A DNA stretch of 64,000 nucleotides from Mesorhizobium sp. ES1-4 (GCF_020164745.1 NZ_JAIUGV010000003.1:414821-478820), one strand, 5' to 3'. Numbered from the stretch's first letter, positions 37,231-48,931 are shown. Numbers and translations are program-made. The notes: generated by a model from the letters alone, not told the origin.

Positions 37231-40200
37231 TTACTGCTGGAGTTTCAGGATCCGGTTCGGAACCGGGTCCGGTTGCTGGTCGATCGGCTGCCTGCGCCGC
37301 GGCAGGACCTGCTGCAGCAGAATCCCAGGGTTGATCTCCAGCGACGGCTGCCCGCGCATCGGCCTGCAGTTCGGATACCGCCCGACCGTACCCTCCGGGC
37401 ACCGTCGCCGTAAGACCGGCTGGCACTGGCCATCGATCATCTGCGAGCCCGGCGCGCATTCGCTCTGTTGCCTGGGCTTGCGGCATGCGCCGTCGATCAC
37501 CTCGGTCCCGCGCGGACAGATGCATTCGCCGCGCTTGTTGTGGACCTGGCCGCGTATGTCGCACTGCTGCACATCGGGCTGCTTGCGCCGGCAGGCATTG
37601 CCTTGCACCTCGGTACCCCTCGGGCAGACGCACTTGCCGTCGGAGTCATGGAGCTGGCCACGGATGGTGCACTGGTCGGGCTTCGGCTGGACCGGACGGC
37701 AGGTGCCGTTGCGCAGCTCGGTGCCTTGCGGGCAGACGCAATCGCCATTGGCATCGCGGATCTGGCCAGTGATGCGGCACTGCCGAGGTTTTGGCCGGAT
37801 CTGGCGGCAGGCACCGTCCCGCACCTCGGTCCCCTGCGGGCAGATGCAGTAGCCGTCGGCGTCGTGGACCTGGCCACGGATGGTGCACGGCTCGGGCCTC
37901 GACCTGTCGCGGACGCAGGCATTGGCCTTCCTGTCGAGATGCGTGCCATCCGGGCAGGTGCAACCGTTGCCGTCCGGGGTCGGAACCGAGCCCGGCATGG
38001 CGCAGCCCGGCTTGTCGATCCTGACACAGGCGCCGTTCTCCAGCCCGGTCCCGCGCGGGCAGACGCAGCGTCCGTCCTCGGTGCGGATCTGGCCTTCGAG
38101 CAACACGCAGCGCCGCGGCGGCGGTGGCAGCGGCAGAAGGTTGGTGCCGCCACCGGTGCACTGGCCGTTGCGGAAGGTGGTGCCCTCCGGGCAGACGCAG
38201 CGGCCGGCGTCGTTCATGACGAAGCCCGGCGAGCACTGGTTCTTCACCTCATGCATGATGGTGAAGGGATGGCACGCATAGGCCTTGCCGCGATCGCCCT
38301 GGACGTTGGCCGCATCCCTGGACAGTACGTCGCCGCCCTGCACCCGCGTGTCGAGAGACAATACGCCGACGCAGTTCTGGCCATTGACGTCGCCCTGCAG
38401 ATTGGCGAGACGCCCATCGTCGGGGATAACCACCGTCACATGGTGCGACTGGCTTTCGCCGGCGCCGAGCGTCAGGTTGGCGATGCAGGAGGCCGGCAGC
38501 GTCGTCGGCTCCGGCGAGCAGCCGAAGGGCGGGTCGATCGAGGTGATCGCAACGCCATCCAGCCGGCCGAGACCGTCCACGCCGACCGCATCACCGATGC
38601 GGACCGGACCCGAGAAGGGGGTCGTCCCATCATTCGATATGGTGATGTCGAAAGAGCAGGGTTGGCCGAGCCGGCATTCGCGGTCGCCGGTCTTCTCGAC
38701 ACGGATGGTCGAGGAGCCGCCGCCCTTGGCACAGGCCTGGCCGATCGGATAGACGACGTCGTCGCCCTGCGCCGGGCCGTAGGAGCCCCGCGCGCAGTTC
38801 TCGAACTCGCCATTGGCCGAAACCGTGACATCGAAGTGCCTGGAGGTTCCAGGCGTCATGACGGCGCCTGGTATCTGGCACGACACCGCATTGGCCGGAA
38901 CCGGTCCGCACGCCCATTCCGCGCCGTCAGGGGTGACGGTCTGGACCTGGACCGGCGCGCCGCCAGAGACAAGCGTGGCGGCATCGTTGACCCGCACCGG
39001 ACCGGTTGGGGCAGCCGCACCGACACTGGTGACGGTGATGCGGCAGGAGACGGTCGCGGCTCCGGCCAGCGAACCGCTGCACACCTTGGTGATGCGCAAG
39101 GCCGGCTGGCCGCCATTGGGATGGCGGATGCGCTCCTTGGCGCAGGCCTTGTTGTTGGTGAGGTCGACCTCACCGGGAATGGCCTTCACCTCGGCGCAGT
39201 TCTCGACCGTGTCCGACCGGTAGCCGGCCGGCACGACCGCCTTGACGAAGATCGGCGTCGAGGCGCCAGCGGGCAGCGAGATGCCGGCATTGTCGCAGCG
39301 AAACTGGCCGGGGCCGTTCGGGCCGCATGTCCAGGGCGGGCTCGGCCCGAACGTCGAGGACGTCGGCGCCCCGCTTGGGTAATTGTCGATCACCGTCAAC
39401 GGCCCGCTATAGGTCGATGTGCCGTTGTTGATGATGTCGATGATGAAAGTGCAGACGCCGTCGGCGGTGCAGACTTCGGTGCGGGCACGCTTCTTGAGGA
39501 TCAGGTCGGACTTCTTCTCGACCGGCGGCTGGCAGTCCGGGTTGCGGTCGCCGCGGCGGCAGATCGGGATCGAGGCACAGCCACGGTCGTTGGCCTGGCT
39601 GCCGAACAGCGGCTTGCCGCTGGCGCCGTAATTGTAGGTGGCGCAGTTGCGAAGCACGCTGCCTTGCCAGCCGCCCGCCGGCCTGAAGCCGAGCTTGAGG
39701 TCGACAAAGGCTCCCGGGTTGAGCGTCGTCACCGGATAGGTGCACGTCATCGGGGTGGCTCCCGGCACGCAGACCCAGGGCGGATTGGGCCCTGAACTCA
39801 GCGTCGAGCCGGCCGGCAGCGTCACCTCGTCGAGCACGATCTTGCCGTTGTAGGGCGCCGTGCCGACATTGGTGACCCTGATGGTGAAGTCGCAGCCACC
39901 ACCCATCGTGCAGCGTGTGACATCCGCATGCTTTTCAACCTTGAGGTCCGGTTCCTTGTCCCTGGGCGGGCATCTCAAGTCGCGCGGGATGACGATGTCG
40001 ATGGTTTGGGTGCAGCACAGGCCCCAGCCCTCCTTTGGGCCCGCATAGGTGTTGATGCCGGTGACGATGAGATGGATGACGTCGCCGGGCGACGCGCCGA
40101 CGATCTTCCAATCGAGCACGCCGCCGCCCGCCGGCACCTTCTGGGTGTCGGGGATGATGGTGATGCCGGGCGAGGCCGTCGAAACCTGCACCCACTTGCC

Positions 40201-41094
40201 GCCCATCTCCGGGCCGACCGGCATGTGATAGATGAAGGCGCCGCCACCGGGCACACAGTCGACCGTGCCGCGTTCGACCTTGAAGCATTCATGGTCGGTT
40301 GGAGGCGGAGGTTGCTTGTCGCATTTGGTGACGTCGATCCGGATCGAGGTCTTTTCCCCTGTCAGGATGTTGCCGTCGTCCGGCTTGCCCGGATCCTGCG
40401 ACGGGATGATGGTTCCCGTGCCGGTGCCGGCGGTGACCTTGATCAGGCCCTGGTTGTCGACCGTCGTCGGCGCTGGAAATGCCGCGTGGTCGATCTTGGC
40501 CGTGAGGCGGAAGGTGATGGTACGCTCGTTCGGCGCCCCCGACCCGTCGAGATCGGAAGCGGAAATCCGGAAATCGGAAACCGTTGCCGTGTCGTTGGGA
40601 CCCGCCGAATTGCTGATGACGGCGGCAGGCAAAGGCCCGCCGGACGGATCGGTGCCGTCGCCGGAGACGGTCACGCCGACGATGGAAAGACCGTGCGGAA
40701 GCTGGTCCTTGAAGTCGAGCTGGGCTTTCTTCAGCGCGGCCTCGAGGTTCGGGTCGGCAAAGCCCCGCGGATCGCCGCGCAGTCCGAAGGTCAAGGTATA
40801 GTAGACATAGTCGCAGCTGCGCTGGCCGCCGGTCTTGGTGAAGAACGGCACGACACGTCCGGGCTCGGGATTTATGACGCGCGGATTGTCGAATTGCACA
40901 GGCTGCACATCCTGGCTGGCGGCCTGGATGGTCTGGGCGGCGGATGCCGGCAGTGCGGGCGCAAGGGCGACCGCGATACCGGCCGCCATCAGCCAGCGCG
41001 CACCGCGCCTGGCATATGACAGGGGTTTCATGATCGTCTCCATGACGGTTTTCCGCGTTTCGGTGGCGAGCGGGGATGGAGCAAGACTGTTCAT
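37231..41094 (-). CDS. Giant secreted protein: four DUF11-like modules and a cysteine-repeat tail
   Basis: A 1287-residue extracellular or surface protein. A signal-like hydrophobic stretch at residues 34-52 (WLMAAGIAVALAPALPASA) follows a long n-region. A beta-rich region precedes a cysteine module at residues 270-378 (CFKVERGTVDC ... GLCCT ... LRCP). Four DUF11-like beta modules begin near residues 383, 530, 665 and 796 (e.g. DLKVEKHADVTRC). From residue 954 to about 1246 there are seven repeats of the form C-x12-C-x-C-x10-C (e.g. CICPQGTEVRDGAC), plus two partial ones. The ATG at 41094 has a strong GAGGAGG site. It is 10 bases after the 660-residue gene, so the pair is an operon. Function unknown; adhesion or matrix building is possible. 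Confidence 0.85.
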   Translation of the reverse strand: MNSLAPSPLATETRKTVMETIMKPLSYARRGARWLMAAGIAVALAPALPASAAQTIQAASQDVQPVQFDNPRVINPEPGRVVPFFTKTGGQRSCDYVYYTLTFGLRGDPRGFADPNLEAALKKAQLDFKDQLPHGLSIVGVTVSGDGTDPSGGPLPAAVISNSAGPNDTATVSDFRISASDLDGSGAPNERTITFRLTAKIDHAAFPAPTTVDNQGLIKVTAGTGTGTIIPSQDPGKPDDGNILTGEKTSIRIDVTKCDKQPPPPTDHECFKVERGTVDCVPGGGAFIYHMPVGPEMGGKWVQVSTASPGITIIPDTQKVPAGGGVLDWKIVGASPGDVIHLIVTGINTYAGPKEGWGLCCTQTIDIVIPRDLRCPPRDKEPDLKVEKHADVTRCTMGGGCDFTIRVTNVGTAPYNGKIVLDEVTLPAGSTLSSGPNPPWVCVPGATPMTCTYPVTTLNPGAFVDLKLGFRPAGGWQGSVLRNCATYNYGASGKPLFGSQANDRGCASIPICRRGDRNPDCQPPVEKKSDLILKKRARTEVCTADGVCTFIIDIINNGTSTYSGPLTVIDNYPSGAPTSSTFGPSPPWTCGPNGPGQFRCDNAGISLPAGASTPIFVKAVVPAGYRSDTVENCAEVKAIPGEVDLTNNKACAKERIRHPNGGQPALRITKVCSGSLAGAATVSCRITVTSVGAAAPTGPVRVNDAATLVSGGAPVQVQTVTPDGAEWACGPVPANAVSCQIPGAVMTPGTSRHFDVTVSANGEFENCARGSYGPAQGDDVVYPIGQACAKGGGSSTIRVEKTGDRECRLGQPCSFDITISNDGTTPFSGPVRIGDAVGVDGLGRLDGVAITSIDPPFGCSPEPTTLPASCIANLTLGAGESQSHHVTVVIPDDGRLANLQGDVNGQNCVGVLSLDTRVQGGDVLSRDAANVQGDRGKAYACHPFTIMHEVKNQCSPGFVMNDAGRCVCPEGTTFRNGQCTGGGTNLLPLPPPPRRCVLLEGQIRTEDGRCVCPRGTGLENGACVRIDKPGCAMPGSVPTPDGNGCTCPDGTHLDRKANACVRDRSRPEPCTIRGQVHDADGYCICPQGTEVRDGACRQIRPKPRQCRITGQIRDANGDCVCPQGTELRNGTCRPVQPKPDQCTIRGQLHDSDGKCVCPRGTEVQGNACRRKQPDVQQCDIRGQVHNKRGECICPRGTEVIDGACRKPRQQSECAPGSQMIDGQCQPVLRRRCPEGTVGRYPNCRPMRGQPSLEINPGILLQQVLPRRRQPIDQQPDPVPNRILKLQQ
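37400..38240 (-). repeat. Tandem cysteine-motif coding repeats
   Basis: Seven tandem copies of a roughly 105-117-base unit in the 3' part of the large gene. Four copies (37510-37905) have identical cysteine spacing, C-x12-C-x-C-x10-C, and share GQ(V/I/L)H/RDADG and CPxGTE. Copies 1-3 vary by one or two residues in spacing. Two degenerate half units follow (CAPGSQMIDGQC and CPEGTVGRYPNC). Confidence 0.85.
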
Positions 41095-41104
41095 CTTCCC
41101 CTCC

Positions 41105-43087
41105 TCAACGTTCGCAGCTGACGGCTGGGGTCCGGAGCGGCAAGGTCATCTTGCAGCAAGGGTAGTAGCCACCCTTGTCCTTGTCGGACTTCCTGTAGAA
41201 GCAAAGTCCAACCTCCACTCTGTCGCCCGGATGGTGGCCGGTGATGTCGATCGTGTACGGCTTGCCAGGTACATGCGACATGGGTGAGGTCACCCCGACG
41301 CCTGGCGTCCTGGACTTTGTCTCATTCGAAGGCTGGGCCTTGATCGAATCGCCGCCGAAGCCGGCATGGTCATGGAGATAGAGATCCGCCTCGAGGCCCG
41401 AGGGCGTGCAGTAATACTGGACGTCCTCGACATCGAGACACGGAGGCAGATTGCCGGGCGGGGGGAAGTCCGGCGGGTAGAACGGAGGCTCGTAGCCGCC
41501 CGGGATTTCTTCATAGTAGCCGGCACGGCCTTCGCAGGGATGCCAGACGGCGACGTCGCCGACATGGCCTTCCACTTCGGGGTCCTCGAAATAGCCGTCG
41601 AAATCGAGGAACCAGGAGCCGAAGGGCGGCACGTTGGCCGGCTTGACGAGGTCCTTGGGCGTGATCTGCACGCCGTGGACGGCGAGCGGCCCGCCAGCCG
41701 CGAGCTGTTCGGCAAGCTCGGGGTTGTCGCGCAATTTGTCGCCGGTGTTGACCAAAGTCTGGGTGCAGACCGAGGTGTCGAGATTGCCATCGGCGTCATA
41801 GCCATATTGCAGGTCGAGGCCTCCAGCCGACTGCCTGTTGCCTTGCGGGAAACCGACTGCGTATTCCTGCGGCGCTTCCACCCAGACCGATTCCGTCGAG
41901 GGATCGTCGGGATTTTCCCTGAAGTAGCGGATGACCTCGCCCTTGCCGGAATCGGCGAAGCGGCTGTAGTCGTAGCGGTTTTCGAGCGGGCCGCGCTGGG
42001 CGAGATACATGAAGCCGCTGTTGTCGAAGGCAATGTCGGTGACGGCGTAGTCCTTGTCGGCCTTGACCGTCAGTTCCCAGCGCGGATCGCCGGCGAAGGT
42101 GCCGTCGCGGGCAATGCCCACCGACCAGATTTCCGACTTCTCGCCAACCGAATAGTAAAGCCGGCCGCCATGATAGGAGACGGCCCAGACGCGGCGCTCG
42201 TCCTGGGTGTAGCCCCAGGTCCCGGGATCTTCGGTGTCGAAGGCCGCGCCCTTTATGTCCATCACCGCGCCATCGTCGGCGACGGGAGCCAGCCCATGCG
42301 CCGGACGTCCGGCGACGCCATGGTCGAACGTGTCGATCAGACTGCCGTTGGCGTCGATGCGATGGATCAGGCCGGTATCGAGGTCGGAGGCGAAGAACTG
42401 GCGGTGGACGGGATCGAAGGTGATATTGCCTATGCCGGGACCGCTGTTGGTGTCGATGTCGGCGAATTTGGCGACCTGGCCGGTGATGCCGTCGATCTTC
42501 CAGATGGTACCCGGTCCGCCGCCGTTCTCGGTGCCGAACTGGCCGTCCATGAAGGTGGCGCCCGCCATACCGCGGCGCTGCCGCTCCGGCCTGCCGTCCT
42601 TGTCGGCATCCGGGGTGACGATCTCGATGCCATGCAGCGAGGTGGCGGCGGCATAGAGATTGGGGATGCCCGACGGCACACCGTCGCGCACGCCGTCATC
42701 ATAGGTGAGGCCGAACACCTCGCCGATCTGGCCCGATGTCACCTCGAAAGGCGGCGGCGTGAAGACGAGTTGGCCCGAGGCCGGACCGCCCAGGTGCGAA
42801 ACATCGAACACGCGCAACGTGGCGCGTGTGGTGTCTATGAAGGTTTCATCGACCGGATCGACGCCGGGCGGCAAGCCCTCGTCGACATGGGGGATGACGG
42901 TGCCCGGGAAGCCGGTGACCGCCATCGAGCCGGGATAAATGATCTGGGTTTCCTGTGCCCGGGCGGCGGCGCCAAGCCACAGGCAGGCGGCAAGCGCCAG
43001 CGCCAGCAAGCCGCCGGCCTGCAATGCCCCGCGCAAACGGCTGTCAAAGTCAAATGAACGCACGAACGTGCCGCGGACGCGAGACAT
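41105..43087 (-). CDS. Secreted beta-propeller-like protein with C-terminal cysteine module
   Basis: A 660-residue protein. Residues 21-44 are a signal peptide-like segment (AGGLLALALAACLWLGAAARA before QETQ). Residues 50-440 have repeated short beta motifs of a propeller: GEVFGLTYDDGV, GTIWKIDGITGQV, GNITFDPVHRQFFASDLDTG, RVWAVSYHGGRLYYSVG and AVTDIAFDNSGFMYLAQRG. From Cys550 to the end there is a cysteine module (CLDVEDVQYYC ... CC ... SCER) related to one in the next gene. ATG 43087 is chosen because the upstream frame to 43369 lacks a signal sequence. It is divergent from dnaK. Function unknown. Confidence 0.82.
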   Translation of the reverse strand: MSRVRGTFVRSFDFDSRLRGALQAGGLLALALAACLWLGAAARAQETQIIYPGSMAVTGFPGTVIPHVDEGLPPGVDPVDETFIDTTRATLRVFDVSHLGGPASGQLVFTPPPFEVTSGQIGEVFGLTYDDGVRDGVPSGIPNLYAAATSLHGIEIVTPDADKDGRPERQRRGMAGATFMDGQFGTENGGGPGTIWKIDGITGQVAKFADIDTNSGPGIGNITFDPVHRQFFASDLDTGLIHRIDANGSLIDTFDHGVAGRPAHGLAPVADDGAVMDIKGAAFDTEDPGTWGYTQDERRVWAVSYHGGRLYYSVGEKSEIWSVGIARDGTFAGDPRWELTVKADKDYAVTDIAFDNSGFMYLAQRGPLENRYDYSRFADSGKGEVIRYFRENPDDPSTESVWVEAPQEYAVGFPQGNRQSAGGLDLQYGYDADGNLDTSVCTQTLVNTGDKLRDNPELAEQLAAGGPLAVHGVQITPKDLVKPANVPPFGSWFLDFDGYFEDPEVEGHVGDVAVWHPCEGRAGYYEEIPGGYEPPFYPPDFPPPGNLPPCLDVEDVQYYCTPSGLEADLYLHDHAGFGGDSIKAQPSNETKSRTPGVGVTSPMSHVPGKPYTIDITGHHPGDRVEVGLCFYRKSDKDKGGYYPCCKMTLPLRTPAVSCER

Positions 43088-43572
43088 GACACTACCCCCG
43101 TAGTCCAAGGGAGAGACGTCTGGAGTTGCCGCGCAAATCAGGGCAAGGCGCGGTGGTCCGGCACGTTCTTCCCTGATCGAATTGTCTGCTTTCCTCATTT
43201 TTACGATACGCCTGCGCCTGCGCAGGGTCAACGGAATCAGCGGAAAGCCCAGCGCATCGATCCCGTCCCGAAGGCGGTGGTCGCGCCGAGCTCCCATTGG
43301 TCCCGGAGACCATGGAGCCTCTGGGTTGCTGGTCATGGGGCTTCCTTTCCGGTCCGCACCATGCGGCACCTGAGCGTCAGTCGCGTGCGGTGGTGGAAAG
43401 GTTCATGGAAGCCTTGCGCAGAATGCTTGCGCGCGATCCCGGCTGTTCTTATATACGCGCCAGCCCTGCGGTGCCGGAACACCGGTGCCAAACGGGAATT
43501 CTTGTGAACAGGGGCTTTCGTCGGAACGCCTTACCGGGTCCTGAGAGCCTGCTTAGCGGAGAGAATAGAAAA
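43088..43572 (+). promoter_or_regulatory. Intergenic region upstream of dnaK
   Basis: This 485-base stretch has no supported gene; the open frames that cross it are extensions of dnaK and of the propeller gene. It must hold the leftward promoter of the secreted-protein operon and the dnaK promoter. The heat-shock promoter at 43426-43457 leaves a 5' leader of about 105-110 bases for dnaK. GGAGAG at 43559 is the dnaK ribosome site. Confidence 0.7.
43426..43457 (+). promoter_or_regulatory. Sigma-32 heat-shock promoter of dnaK
   Basis: CTTG at 43426-43429, an 18-base spacer, then CTTATATACG at 43448-43457. This fits the alphaproteobacterial heat-shock consensus CTTG-N17/18-CYTATNTNNG at every fixed position. 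It implies RpoH control of dnaK, with transcription starting near 43464. Confidence 0.8.
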
Positions 43573-45489
<1,917 letters not shown>

Positions 45490-45512
45490 ACGGCTTGACG
45501 GCAAGATAATGC

Positions 45513-45543
45513 GAAAAGCCCGGCGCAAGGCCGGGCTTTTTTG
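45513..45543 (+). terminator. Rho-independent terminator after dnaK
   Basis: AAAAGCCCGGC-GCAAG-GCCGGGCTTTTTT: an 11-bp stem, 5-base loop and a run of six T residues, 23 bases after the dnaK stop. A classical intrinsic terminator, so dnaJ is probably also expressed from its own promoter in 45544-45709. Confidence 0.92.
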
Positions 45544-45709
45544 CAACCCTCGCGCAAAAAGTGCGGGCACTGCCGAAAAAAGTCACTGAAAACCACGGAC
45601 AAGTTCGCGCCGGCCCTAGCATACGGGCGGCACCGCTCCTAAATCGAACAACGTGCCGGCAAACGACGCACAACATGCATCAAGGCGTTGATCCGGACTG
45701 CGGGAAAAA

Positions 45710-46840
45710 ATGAAAGCTGATTTCTACGAAACGCTGGGCGTGCAAAAGGGCGCCGACGAGAAGGAACTCAAGAGCGCTTTTCGCAAGCTCGCCATGCAGT
45801 TCCATCCCGACCGCAATCCCGGCGATCATTCCTGCGAGCACAGGTTCAAGGAGATCAACGAGGCCTACGAGACGCTGAAGGACCCGCAGAAGCGCGCGGC
45901 CTATGACCGTTTCGGTCACGCCGCCTTCGAGCAGGGCGGCATGAATGGCGGCGCGCAGGGCTTTGGCGCCGGCGGCTTCGCCGACATCTTCGAGGATATT
46001 TTCGGCGACATGATGGGCGGGCGCCAGCGCCGCTCTTCCGGCGGCCGCGAGCGCGGCGCCGACCTGCGCTACAACATGGAAATCTCGCTGGAGGAAGCGT
46101 TCGCGGGCAAAACCGCGCAGATCCGCGTGCCGGCCTCAATATCCTGCACCGAGTGCTCGGGCAGCGGCGCCAAGCCGGGCACCCAGCCGGTCACCTGCTC
46201 GATGTGCAACGGCCACGGCAAGGTGCGCGCCACGCAGGGGTTCTTCTCGATCGAGCGGACCTGCCCGCAATGCCAGGGCCGCGGCCAGACCATCAAGGAT
46301 CCGTGCCCGAAATGCGCCGGCCAGGGCCGCGTCACCGAGGAACGCTCGCTGTCGGTCAACATTCCGGCCGGCATCGAGGACGGCACCCGCATCCGCCTGG
46401 CCAATGAGGGCGAAGCCGGCCTGCGCGGCGGGCCTTCGGGCGACCTCTATATTTTCCTGGCGGTGAAGCCGCACGAATTCTTCCAGCGCGACGGCGCCGA
46501 TCTCTACTGCAAGGTGCCGATCTCGATGACGACGGCGGCCCTTGGCGGCTCCTTCGAGGTGACGACGCTCGACGGCACGCAGACCAAGGTGAAGGTGACC
46601 GAAGGCACGCAGAACGGACGCCAGTTCCGCCTCAAGGGCAAAGGCATGCCGGTGCTGCGCCAGCCCAATGTCGGCGACCTCTACATCCAGACCGCGGTCG
46701 AGACGCCGCAGAACCTGTCGCGCCGCCAGCGCGAGCTGCTGGAGGAGTTCGAGCAGCTCTCCTCGCAGGACAATTCGCCCCAATCGAGCGGCTTTTTCGC
46801 CCGCATGAAGGATTTTTTCGAGTCTTTCGGGGAGCGTTGA
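45710..46840 (+). CDS. dnaJ: Co-chaperone DnaJ (Hsp40)
   Basis: DnaJ, 376 residues. The J domain holds HPD in [12 protein letters not shown] (residues 30-41). A glycine/phenylalanine region follows ([20 protein letters not shown]). The four CxxCxGxG zinc motifs are [24 protein letters not shown] and CPKCAGQG. The C-terminal substrate-binding domain is complete. It stimulates DnaK ATPase and is separated from dnaK by a terminator and about 165 bases. Confidence 0.98.
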   Translation: MKADFYETLGVQKGADEKELKSAFRKLAMQFHPDRNPGDHSCEHRFKEINEAYETLKDPQKRAAYDRFGHAAFEQGGMNGGAQGFGAGGFADIFEDIFGDMMGGRQRRSSGGRERGADLRYNMEISLEEAFAGKTAQIRVPASISCTECSGSGAKPGTQPVTCSMCNGHGKVRATQGFFSIERTCPQCQGRGQTIKDPCPKCAGQGRVTEERSLSVNIPAGIEDGTRIRLANEGEAGLRGGPSGDLYIFLAVKPHEFFQRDGADLYCKVPISMTTAALGGSFEVTTLDGTQTKVKVTEGTQNGRQFRLKGKGMPVLRQPNVGDLYIQTAVETPQNLSRRQRELLEEFEQLSSQDNSPQSSGFFARMKDFFESFGER

Positions 46841-46944
46841 GACGCGACCAGAGCCGTCTTGTACACGACATAGGCATGGCCGCGCCTTGCCTTGCGTCGC
46901 CCAAGTGTTAAGTAGCTTCCACGGGAGCGCTGAGGAGAGCTTGC

Positions 46945-47550
46945 ATGGCACGTGGTCACGGACTGCGGAAGGCGTTTGCCGAGAAGTTCGACGACGAACT
47001 CAAATTCTTCAAGGGCTGGATCGACAAGCCGAAGACAGTCGGCTCGATCGTTCCGACCAGCTCGATCACCGCCCGCAAGATGGCCTCGATCGTCAACCCG
47101 AAGTCCGGCCTGCCGGTGCTCGAGGTGGGCCCCGGCACCGGCGTCATCACCCGAGCCATCCTCGCGCAGGGCGTGCGTCCCGAGAACCTCTACGCGGTCG
47201 AGTACAATACAGATTTCGTGCGCCATCTGCGCCGGCTCTATCCCGGCGTCAACGTCATCGAAGGCGATGCCTTCAACCTCAACGCCACGCTTGGCGAGCG
47301 GAGCGGGATGATCTTCGATAGCGTCGTTTCCGGCGTGCCGCTGCTCAACTTCCCGGTCGCCCAGCGCATCGCCTATATCGAAAGCCTGCTCGACCGCATC
47401 CCAGCCGGACGGCCGATCGTGCAGCTGACCTACGGTCCGATGTCACCGATCCCGCCCGGGCGTGGCGACTATACGGTCAAGCATTTCGACTTCATCTTCC
47501 GCAACATCCCGCCGACGCAGCTGTGGATCTACCGGCGCGAGGCGCATTGA
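46945..47550 (+). CDS. pmtA: Phosphatidylethanolamine N-methyltransferase
   Basis: A 201-residue soluble SAM-dependent methyltransferase that converts phosphatidylethanolamine to phosphatidylcholine by three methylations. The SAM motif is LEVGPGTGVITRAIL near residue 60, and PMSPIPPGRGDYTVK is typical of the Sinorhizobium-type PmtA. The N-terminal KFFKGWIDKPKTVGSIVPTS probably mediates membrane contact. Phosphatidylcholine is essential for the symbiosis of several rhizobia. It is monocistronic or precedes a flavin reductase gene. Confidence 0.93.
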   Translation: MARGHGLRKAFAEKFDDELKFFKGWIDKPKTVGSIVPTSSITARKMASIVNPKSGLPVLEVGPGTGVITRAILAQGVRPENLYAVEYNTDFVRHLRRLYPGVNVIEGDAFNLNATLGERSGMIFDSVVSGVPLLNFPVAQRIAYIESLLDRIPAGRPIVQLTYGPMSPIPPGRGDYTVKHFDFIFRNIPPTQLWIYRREAH

Positions 47551-47595
47551 TTTGAGCGGGCCTTGGCTATACCTGTCCCGGAACAAGGTTGGCCA

Positions 47596-48192
47596 ATGGC
47601 AGTGATCGCGAAAATCCTCGTCTTCGCCGGCTCGGTGCGTAGCGGCGCCTATAGCGGCCGGACCGCCGACGTGGCGCAGAAGGAGCTTGCCGTGCAAGGC
47701 GCCGAGGTGACCCGCATTTCGCTCGCCGATTATCCCTTGCCGATCCTCGACGAAGACCTGGAGAAGGAAAAGGGCGTCCCCGAAAACGCCCTGAAACTGG
47801 CCCGGCTGATCGCCGTCCATGACGGGCTGCTGATCGCCACGCCGGAATATAACGGCTCCATCCCGCCGTTGCTCAAGAACACGATCGACTGGGTGAGCCG
47901 CGTGCGCAGGGACGGCGGCCGGTCGGTCAGGCCGCTTGGCGGCAAGGTCGCCGGCCTCTGCTCGTCCTCCAACGGCCATTTTGCCGGCATCCGCTGCATC
48001 AACCATCTGCGCGCCGTGCTGGTGCGCTGCCAGATGGAAGTGGTGACGCCGGAATGCTCGGTGCCGGAGGGTGGCGACGCCTTCGACGGGGACGGCCATT
48101 TCCGAGACGAAAGACTGCACAAATCGATGGAGCACCTATGCCGCACGCTGATCGAAACCTCGCGCATGCTGTCCACGCGGATCGAGGCGTGA
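47596..48192 (+). CDS. NADPH-dependent FMN reductase family protein
   Basis: A 198-residue flavodoxin-like reductase. The FMN phosphate loop is [15 protein letters not shown] near the N terminus. [18 protein letters not shown] is the family hallmark. ATG 47596 is taken as start because the upstream in-frame ATG at 47563 adds a non-homologous stretch. Such proteins reduce quinones, chromate or azo compounds; the natural substrate is unknown. It ends 26 bases before pyrF. Confidence 0.88.
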   Translation: MAVIAKILVFAGSVRSGAYSGRTADVAQKELAVQGAEVTRISLADYPLPILDEDLEKEKGVPENALKLARLIAVHDGLLIATPEYNGSIPPLLKNTIDWVSRVRRDGGRSVRPLGGKVAGLCSSSNGHFAGIRCINHLRAVLVRCQMEVVTPECSVPEGGDAFDGDGHFRDERLHKSMEHLCRTLIETSRMLSTRIEA

Positions 48193-48218
48193 ATGCCGTA
48201 ACCATGGAGGCCCAATCC

Positions 48219-48902
48219 ATGCAGGAAAGATTGATCGTCGGCCTCGACGTGCCGACCGTGAAAGAAGCCGAGCAGGCGGTGCGCGAGCTCGACGGCATCG
48301 TCTCCTTCTACAAGATCGGCTATCAGCTGGCCTTCGCCGGCGGGCTCGACTTCGCCAGGGAACTGGCCAGCGGTGGAACGAAGGTCTTCCTCGACATGAA
48401 GCTGCTCGACATCGATCATACGGTGGCAAAAGGCGTGGAGAACATCGTCAAGATGGGCATGACCATGCTGACCATCCACGCCTATCCGAAGGCGATGCAA
48501 GCGGCGGTGGAAGCGGCTAGGGGCAGCGACCTTTGCCTGCTTGCAGTCAGCGTGCTGACATCGATGGACGAGCAGGACATGATCGATGTCGGCTATGAGT
48601 ATGATCCGCACACGCTGGTGCTCAGGCGCTCGGAGCAGGCGCTGCATGCGGGCATGGGCGGTATCGTGTGCTCGGCCGCGGAAGCCGAAGCGGTACGCCG
48701 TATCGTCGGCCCCGACATGGCGGTGGTGACGCCCGGCATCCGGCCGGCAGGCAGCGACCATGGCGACCAGAAGCGCGTCGTGACGCCAGGACAGGCGATC
48801 CGCAACGGCTCCAGCCACCTCGTTGTCGGCCGACCGATCGTCGCCGCGGCCAATAAACGCGAAGCGGCCGAAGCCATCCTTGAGGAAATGCGCGCGGCCT
48901 GA
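48219..48902 (+). CDS. pyrF: Orotidine 5'-phosphate decarboxylase
   Basis: PyrF makes UMP from OMP, the last step of pyrimidine synthesis. The 227-residue TIM barrel begins [18 protein letters not shown] and carries the catalytic DxKxxDI in [13 protein letters not shown], then [17 protein letters not shown] and VVGRPI. ATG 48219 is chosen over ATG 48204 because a GGAGG site lies at 48206-48210. The genes on either side are not pyrimidine genes. Confidence 0.96.
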   Translation: MQERLIVGLDVPTVKEAEQAVRELDGIVSFYKIGYQLAFAGGLDFARELASGGTKVFLDMKLLDIDHTVAKGVENIVKMGMTMLTIHAYPKAMQAAVEAARGSDLCLLAVSVLTSMDEQDMIDVGYEYDPHTLVLRRSEQALHAGMGGIVCSAAEAEAVRRIVGPDMAVVTPGIRPAGSDHGDQKRVVTPGQAIRNGSSHLVVGRPIVAAANKREAAEAILEEMRAA

Positions 48903-48931
48903 CGCCCCCGATACAAACCCGGAGAAAAAAC

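Noticed and set aside
37400..38240. CRISPR array
   Set aside because: Repeats are in-frame coding units about 105-117 bases long with no spacers and no cas genes nearby.
37468..39795. 775-residue + strand frame across the giant secreted-protein gene
   Set aside because: The minus-strand product has a signal, DUF11 modules and cysteine repeats; the + frame is compositionally a mirror with repetitive R, D, A and G.
43297..43572. Upstream in-frame extension of dnaK
   Set aside because: DnaK starts at 43573 with a ribosome site, and the heat-shock promoter lies inside the supposed extension.
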